Below, in pieces: positions 49,264-53,424 of a stretch of 53,424 nucleotides of DNA. Under the pieces are notes generated by a model that was given only the letters and a program-made list of their open reading frames with translations, was not told where the DNA came from and searched no databases. Within the stretch, counting starts at the first letter, position 1; each line of letters opens with the position of its first letter. Source of the stretch: Rhodococcus oryzae (GTDB taxonomy: Bacteria; Actinomycetota; Actinomycetes; Mycobacteriales; Mycobacteriaceae); NCBI RefSeq assembly GCF_005049235.1, contig NZ_SUMD01000018.1, forward strand, positions 1-53,424. Reading direction: 5' to 3'. Made by a program: the position numbers and the translations under genes.

Positions 49264-50394
49264 ATGGACTTCGAACTCAATGACGAACAGGTCATGCTGC
49301 GCGACACGACCCGTGAGCTGCTCGCCCGCAGCTACGACGCCGAGAAGCGCAACGCCGTCACCGCCACCGACCTCGGCTGGAGCCGGGACGTGTGGAAGAG
49401 CTTCGCCGAGATCGGCCTGCTCGGGCTGCCGTTCGCCGAGGAGGACGGCGGGATGGGCGCCGGACCGGTCGAGACGATGGCCGTGATGAACGAGATCGGC
49501 CGGGCGCTGGCGCCGGAGCCGTACCTCGCCGTCCTGCTCGCCGGTGGGCTGATCGCGGACGCGGGTTCGGCCGACCAGCGCGCGCGCTACCTGCCTCGGG
49601 TCGCCGAGGGCACCGTGCTGCCGGCGTTCGCGCATGCCGAGCCCGGTAGCCGGTGGCCCGCGAGCGAGGTCTCGACGACAGCCACCGCGCGGGGCGACGG
49701 CTGGGTCCTCACCGGCCGCAAGAACCCGGTCCTGCACGGCGACTGCGCCGACAGCCTGGTCGTCAGCGCGACCCTGCCCGGCGGGGGAGTGGGCCTGTTC
49801 CTGGTCGACGCCGCCGCCGAGGGCGTGACGCGACGCGGCTACGCCACCCACGACGGGCTCCGCGGCGCCCAGATCGAGTTCGCCGACGCGCCTGCCGAGC
49901 AGCTCGGTGACGGCGGCGACGTCACCGCCGCGATCACCGCCTCCGAGGTGCGCGCGCAGGCCGCGCTGTGCGCCGAGGCGGTCGGTGCGATGGCGGAGAC
50001 GCTGCGGCTGACCACGGAATACCTCAAGCAGCGCAAGCAGTTCGGTGTTCCGCTGGCGAAGTTCCAGACCCTGACCCAGCGCGCGGCGGACATGTACGTC
50101 TCGCTCGAGTTGGCGAGCAGCATGAGCCTGTACGCCACGATGTCCCTTGCGGACGGCGTGAAGGACCCGACGATCGCCTCGCGGGCCAAGCTGCAGATCG
50201 GGCGGGCCTCGCGGCACATCGGTCAGGAGGCCATCCAGATGCACGGCGGCATCGGCATGACCGCCGAGTATCCGGTGGGGCACTACCTCTCCCGGCTCGT
50301 CGCGATCGAGCACACGCTCGGCAGCGCCGACGACCACCTGCGCGTGCTGGCGGGCACCGTCGCCGACCACGAGATGGTCAACGTCTCGCAGTAA
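49264..50394 (+). CDS. Acyl-CoA dehydrogenase, small subunit type
   Basis: 376 residues of the same fold: FELNDEQVMLRDTTRELLARSYD, then a shortened middle domain (HAEPGSRW in place of the usual TEPxAGSD), EYLKQRKQFGVPLAKFQTLTQRAADMYV and the FAD/CoA-binding EAIQMHGGIGMTAEYPVGHYLSRL. The C-terminal catalytic-Glu motif is absent, as expected for the second subunit of an alpha2-beta2 enzyme. Oxidises a CoA-thioester substrate; its identity is unknown. A strong terminator follows. Confidence 0.9.
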   Translation: MDFELNDEQVMLRDTTRELLARSYDAEKRNAVTATDLGWSRDVWKSFAEIGLLGLPFAEEDGGMGAGPVETMAVMNEIGRALAPEPYLAVLLAGGLIADAGSADQRARYLPRVAEGTVLPAFAHAEPGSRWPASEVSTTATARGDGWVLTGRKNPVLHGDCADSLVVSATLPGGGVGLFLVDAAAEGVTRRGYATHDGLRGAQIEFADAPAEQLGDGGDVTAAITASEVRAQAALCAEAVGAMAETLRLTTEYLKQRKQFGVPLAKFQTLTQRAADMYVSLELASSMSLYATMSLADGVKDPTIASRAKLQIGRASRHIGQEAIQMHGGIGMTAEYPVGHYLSRLVAIEHTLGSADDHLRVLAGTVADHEMVNVSQ

Positions 50395-50401
50395 CCCGCA
50401 G

Positions 50402-50448
50402 CGGCCGAGAGCCCCGCCGACCCGTGCGGTCGGCGGGGCTCTCGGCCG
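50402..50448. terminator. Strong bidirectional terminator
   Basis: Perfect 21-bp stem (50402-50422 with 50428-50448) and 5-nt loop, between two convergent genes. The most stable hairpin in the window. Confidence 0.85.
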
Positions 50449-50455
50449 TCGGGGG

Positions 50456-51673
50456 TCAGCGGCTGAGCTTGGTGCGCATGATCATCACGTTGTAGTCGGA
50501 CCAGGTCGTGGCCAGGAAGTACAGGTTCTCGCCCTCCGACCAGGGATGCATGTATGCGCCGTAGAGGCCGGGCACGGTGGCGCTGCTGATCAGCGTTTCC
50601 GGTGCGCTCCACGGCCCGGTCAGCACCGGTGCGGTCCGCATGATCAGCGCGTTCGATTCGTTGGAGTACAGCGCGATGAACTTGCCCAGGTAGGCGCTGT
50701 ACTGGACGGACAGCTCGCTGACGCTGCCGTCCAGCACCGGCGCCGCGACCGCCGGGTTGCCGACCACCCAGCCGTGGCCGTCCCAGTACTCGTAGCCGGC
50801 GACGTTCAGGATGGAGGCCTCCGGGGTGCGGGAGAGCCGGGCCTGCCCGGAACGACCCGAGGGCGTGCCGAAGTTGTAGATGAAGCCGTCGTGCTTGACG
50901 AAGGCGCCCATCTGGAAATTCTGATTTCCCGACGCCGGGAGATTCGCCCGGGAGAGGGCGTCGTCGAGGACATTCAGTCGCACCGATTCCGGCCGCGGCG
51001 TCCACGTCTCACCATTGTCGGTGGAGGTTGCGATCTGGGAGTAATTGGTGACCCATTCGCCGGGCGCCGCCCAGCTGCGGATGGACATGTAATTGATGTA
51101 TTGCACCCCGTTGACGGAGATTCCGGTGGTCGGGATGACGGTGTGTTCGACGCCGGGGATCTTCTTGCTCGGGAGGAATTCCTTCGAATGGTTCGGCCGG
51201 TCAAGGGGCGAGCTGTCGATGCTCATCCCGTCGCCGAGTTCGCGGTCGGAGCTGCGGAAGAGCACGTTGCTCCGCCAGTCGCCCACCAGGCCCTCGCACA
51301 GCGGGGCCTGGCTGAGCCCGGTGGTGTCGCCGAACGCGGTGAGGACCTGGCCGGCGCCGTTGTCCCACATGATGCCGAGATCGGTACCGACCACGTTGAA
51401 CCGCCTGGCGGTGTCGTTGGGGCCGTTGAGGCCGGTGACATGCTCGACCGCCTGGGTCTTGCCCTTCAGGTTGGGGAGCCGCCCGTCCTGACCGTTCAAC
51501 CACGGGATCGGGTTGCCCGCGCCGCCGGTGCTTCCGAACCCGCTGCTCCCGCCGCTGCCGGTACCGCCGCAGAACGGATCCGCCGTGGCGGAGGGTGCGG
51601 AGACGGCGAGCACCGCAGTCGACGCCATCGTCGCGGCGAGGGACAGCATCAAGAACTGGGGGGTACGGGTCAT
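50456..51673 (-). CDS. Secreted DUF4185 protein (GH183-like endo-D-arabinanase candidate)
   Basis: 405 residues with a Sec signal peptide ending near ATADP and a Gly/Ser linker. The DUF4185 domain follows: RRFNVVGTDLGIMWDNGAGQVLTAFGDTTG, WRSNVLFRSSDRELGDGM, SIRSWAAPGEWVTNYSQIATSTDNGETWTP and YSAYLGKFIALYSNESNALIMRTAP, a five-bladed-propeller-type pattern. DUF4185 members of mycobacteria have been shown to cleave the D-arabinan of arabinogalactan (CAZy GH183), so cell-wall turnover is the best guess. GAGGGAAGG precedes the ATG. Confidence 0.82.
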   Translation of the reverse strand: MTRTPQFLMLSLAATMASTAVLAVSAPSATADPFCGGTGSGGSSGFGSTGGAGNPIPWLNGQDGRLPNLKGKTQAVEHVTGLNGPNDTARRFNVVGTDLGIMWDNGAGQVLTAFGDTTGLSQAPLCEGLVGDWRSNVLFRSSDRELGDGMSIDSSPLDRPNHSKEFLPSKKIPGVEHTVIPTTGISVNGVQYINYMSIRSWAAPGEWVTNYSQIATSTDNGETWTPRPESVRLNVLDDALSRANLPASGNQNFQMGAFVKHDGFIYNFGTPSGRSGQARLSRTPEASILNVAGYEYWDGHGWVVGNPAVAAPVLDGSVSELSVQYSAYLGKFIALYSNESNALIMRTAPVLTGPWSAPETLISSATVPGLYGAYMHPWSEGENLYFLATTWSDYNVMIMRTKLSR

Positions 51674-51998
51674 CGGTTGGGCCTTCCCTCTCGATTCTGC
51701 GTAGCGGCCGAACAGCAATCGCGGCCGCTGACAATCTAACGAAGCGGGAGAAAAGGGGCCGTGTGCTTGGATAACCGTTCGGACAAGACTTCGAATTGCC
51801 TCCGAAGGCGGCAAAGGTCTCGATTTGGATAACGACGCCGCGCCTATCCGGATTGTCGGCATCGTGCCGCTAGCGTTTCGGGCGGAAATGCGGCTCAGGA
51901 GTCTTACGCACCCGAGAGGCGTAATTCTCGACGATGCAGATACCAAGCCGGCGGCTCGCGTGCGAGGCGCCGAAGAACTTCCGAGTAGGTGTTCGAGC
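51674..51998. other. 325-bp intergenic region
   Basis: Divergent region between the DUF4185 gene and a small membrane protein. It contains a direct repeat TTGGATAAC at 51767-51775 and 51825-51833 (58 bp apart) and a TAGATT box on the minus strand at 51733-51738. I see no convincing gene in it. Confidence 0.5.
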
Positions 51999-52217
51999 AT
52001 GACCACAATCGCCCCGCCCGCCGTCAAGACCCTCAGTGCCTGCGTCTTCGTGACCGGGCTCGTCGGCGCCGCCATCGGCATATACGGCCTGGATGTCGAG
52101 GTCGCCGTGCTGTGGCTCATCGTCGCGTCCGTCTCCGGTCTCTACCTTCTGAAACTGCGGGCCGAGTCGCACGGTCGGCTCGAGCGACCCGCGCGCTCCC
52201 GAAGCACGACCGCCTAG
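51999..52217 (+). CDS. Small two-helix membrane protein
   Basis: 72 residues: two hydrophobic segments (residues ~10-30, TLSACVFVTGLVGAAIGIYGL, and ~33-52, EVAVLWLIVASVSGLYLLKL), then a basic C-terminus. The frame extends upstream but without coding character; the ATG at 51999 gives a compact protein. No family recognised. Its stop lies 37 bp before the DUF429 start. Confidence 0.55.
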   Translation: MTTIAPPAVKTLSACVFVTGLVGAAIGIYGLDVEVAVLWLIVASVSGLYLLKLRAESHGRLERPARSRSTTA

Positions 52218-52242
52218 CCGCCCACGCGAAGGTGCGCGCACC

Positions 52243-52248
52243 TAGCCT
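52243..52248 (+). promoter_or_regulatory. -10 box of leaderless DUF429 gene
   Basis: TAGCCT exactly 6 nt before the ATG at 52255. Confidence 0.5.
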
Positions 52249-52254
52249 CGTGTG

Positions 52255-53007
52255 ATGCGAACGGTGGGTGTGGACCTTGCGGCGGAGCCGGGGAAGACCG
52301 CGGTAGCGGTGATCGCGTGGTCCGAAGGTGCGGCGAAGGTCGAGAGCCTGCGGTTGGGCGTCGGCAACGCGGAGATCGTCGAGGCTGCCCGCGGCGCCGA
52401 GCGAGCGGGGATCGACTCGCCGTTCGGGTGGCCCGAGGCGTTCGTCCGCTTCCTGAACGAACACGACAGTGACAGGCTGCCTGTTCCCAACGGACTGGAG
52501 AGCAGGGACGGCCGCAGGCCGTTGGCGATGAGACGCACCGACCTCCTCGTCCGAGCGTCGACCGGTCTGTCCCCGCTCAGCGTCTCCGCCGATCGCATCG
52601 CGCACGTCGCGTTCCGCTGCGCGGGACTGCTCGCCGAGCTTCGGGACAGTGGTGTCGAGGCCGGCCGGGTCTCGGGCCGCGCGGTCGAGGTGTACCCGGC
52701 CGCCGCGCTTCTCGGGTGGGGCCTGCCCGCACGTGGCTACAAGGGACTGGTGAACCGGGCGGCACTGATCGAACTCGTGACCGGGTTCGGTGAGGCGGCG
52801 CCGTGGCTGGACCTCGGAGCGGGGGAGAGGTTGTGTCGGGAATCCGACGACGCCTTCGATGCAGTGGTGGCCGCCGTGGTGTCCCGCGCCGCCGCGCTGG
52901 GCCGGACGGAGCTGCCCGGGGCCCAGGATCGGGCGGTGGCGGAGCGGGAGGGGTGGATTCACCTACCGAATTCGCCTCTCGAAACGCTGCGAGGCACGCA
53001 ATTGTGA
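52255..53007 (+). CDS. DUF429 family protein (predicted RNase H-fold nuclease)
   Basis: 250 residues: MRTVGVDLAAEPGKTAVAVIAW at the start (first Asp of an RNase H-like fold), GIDSPFGWPEAFVRFL, RRTDLLVRASTGLSPLSV and the late DDAFDAVVAAVVSRAAALG with the final acidic residues. DUF429 proteins are predicted nucleases of unknown biological role. A GTG one codon upstream is in frame, but the TAGCCT-N6 spacing selects the ATG. It is the last gene before the rRNA operon leader. Confidence 0.85.
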   Translation: MRTVGVDLAAEPGKTAVAVIAWSEGAAKVESLRLGVGNAEIVEAARGAERAGIDSPFGWPEAFVRFLNEHDSDRLPVPNGLESRDGRRPLAMRRTDLLVRASTGLSPLSVSADRIAHVAFRCAGLLAELRDSGVEAGRVSGRAVEVYPAAALLGWGLPARGYKGLVNRAALIELVTGFGEAAPWLDLGAGERLCRESDDAFDAVVAAVVSRAAALGRTELPGAQDRAVAEREGWIHLPNSPLETLRGTQL

Positions 53008-53162
53008 GGACCGGAAGCCGATTACCGCGTCCGACCAGGCGTTTTGGTGTTCTGAGGTTTGTCGCGTAACTTTTGTCGAGTCAGAGCGACACGGACACCG
53101 ACCCGGCCGAGAGGCGCGGGACACGAGGTTGGACGTCAGGCGCCTGGCAATCCCGAAGTTTA

Positions 53163-53232
53163 GAGCCGGTTTCGACCGGGTTTGTCTTCGACTGCCTCCT
53201 CAGTGTGGCAGGGCCGGTTTTGACCGGGTCTG
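53163..53232 (+). repeat. Direct repeat in rRNA promoter region
   Basis: 22 bases at 53163-53184 recur at 53211-53232 with three mismatches (period 48 bp). The second copy carries the -35 box TTGACC; the first has TCGACC and no matching -10, so it may be a decayed promoter or an upstream activating element. Confidence 0.6.
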
Positions 53233-53248
53233 CTCGATGAGATAGGCT
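53220..53248 (+). promoter_or_regulatory. rRNA operon promoter
   Basis: TTGACC (53220-53225), 17-bp spacer, TAGGCT (53243-53248), upstream of the BoxA-like leader. Confidence 0.7.
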
Positions 53249-53424
53249 GGAACAGTTGCCCCGGAACGGCCGAGAATAACTCTTTCTGATGTTAGAGCTT
53301 GGTGGTGATGGTGTGTGCGTGTTCTTTGAGAACTCAACAGTGTGCCGATGAATGTCAGTGCCAAATTTTGGTACTCCACACCATTTGGTGTGGGTATTTG
53401 CTGGCTCTTTTCCTTCTTCCGTCG
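53249..53424 (+). ncRNA. Leader of an rRNA operon (16S gene beyond the window)
   Basis: Transcribed leader. A BoxA-like antitermination element TGTTCTTTGAGAACTCAA lies at 53320-53337, the form found before 16S genes of Rhodococcus, Nocardia and Mycobacterium. A hairpin at 53372-53396 (TAC and CCACACC pairing with GGTGTGG and GTA, one bulged T) fits an RNase III processing stem. The sequence ends before the 16S start. Confidence 0.75.

Noticed and set aside
47980-50370. 796-codon antisense frame over the acyl-CoA dehydrogenase genes
   Set aside because: Runs through the TetR operators and both dehydrogenases with no recognisable protein pattern.

Overview
The window is high-GC DNA from a mycolic-acid actinomycete, most likely Rhodococcus/Prescottella or a close relative in the Mycobacteriales. 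The evidence is a DUF222/HNH (13E12-type) gene, an orphan EspG, a FadD15-type acyl-CoA synthetase, a mycothiol-dependent isomerase-type protein, close resemblance of one gene to the Rhodococcus L-amino acid oxidase, many start codons preceded at 6-7 nt by a TANNNT box (leaderless transcripts), and an rRNA-operon leader of rhodococcal type at the right edge. It reads as chromosomal sequence. I saw no phage, insertion sequence, CRISPR array or tRNA gene.

Layout. 1-5.4 kb: 3' end of a DUF222/HNH gene, a leftward DUF305/DUF6153/EcsC-like group, an AraC regulator coupled to a VOC protein, and a xi-class glutathione-S-transferase-like reductase. 5.4-9 kb: a GNAT acetyltransferase heavily overlapped by a PAP2 phosphatase, then divergently a PadR regulator with a DHA2 multidrug exporter. 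9-13 kb: two crotonases, a DUF1254 lipoprotein and an adenine/adenosine deaminase. 13-16.3 kb: a TetR regulator between a sugar-lactone oxidase and a PLP amino-acid aldolase/deaminase-like gene; matching CTGGAC-N4-GTCCAG operators mark the set. 16.3-24.2 kb: a TM0106-type nuclease-helicase, a degenerate uracil-DNA-glycosylase-like gene whose start overlaps that of a divergent sirtuin, a lipoprotein, a hydrolase coupled to a maleylpyruvate-isomerase-type gene, an orphan EspG and an unlisted 33-residue small gene with a strong ribosome binding site. 24.2-31.4 kb: fadD15 with a candidate Crp site, a phosphoribosyltransferase, a nitrilase-family amidase, a PadR/GyrI-like pair whose promoter is a 44-bp perfect palindrome, a DEAD-box helicase and a secreted protein.

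31.5-36.3 kb is the most interesting block: an IclR regulator and an APC permease diverge from a Tat-exported L-amino acid oxidase followed by a RidA-like lipoprotein. Together they look like an extracytoplasmic amino-acid deamination system in which RidA would process the imine product outside the membrane. 36.4-46 kb: a membrane protein, an SRPBCC/ArsR pair with two operators, endonuclease IV, a DUF3472-like secreted protein, a MacB/FtsX-type ABC exporter, two coupled lipoproteins and a large secreted protein of unknown role. 46-53 kb: an unknown helical protein, a TetR regulator divergent from a two-subunit acyl-CoA dehydrogenase, a secreted DUF4185 (GH183-like) protein, a small membrane protein and a DUF429 protein. 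The last 400 bases are the promoter and leader of an rRNA operon whose 16S gene would begin just past the window.
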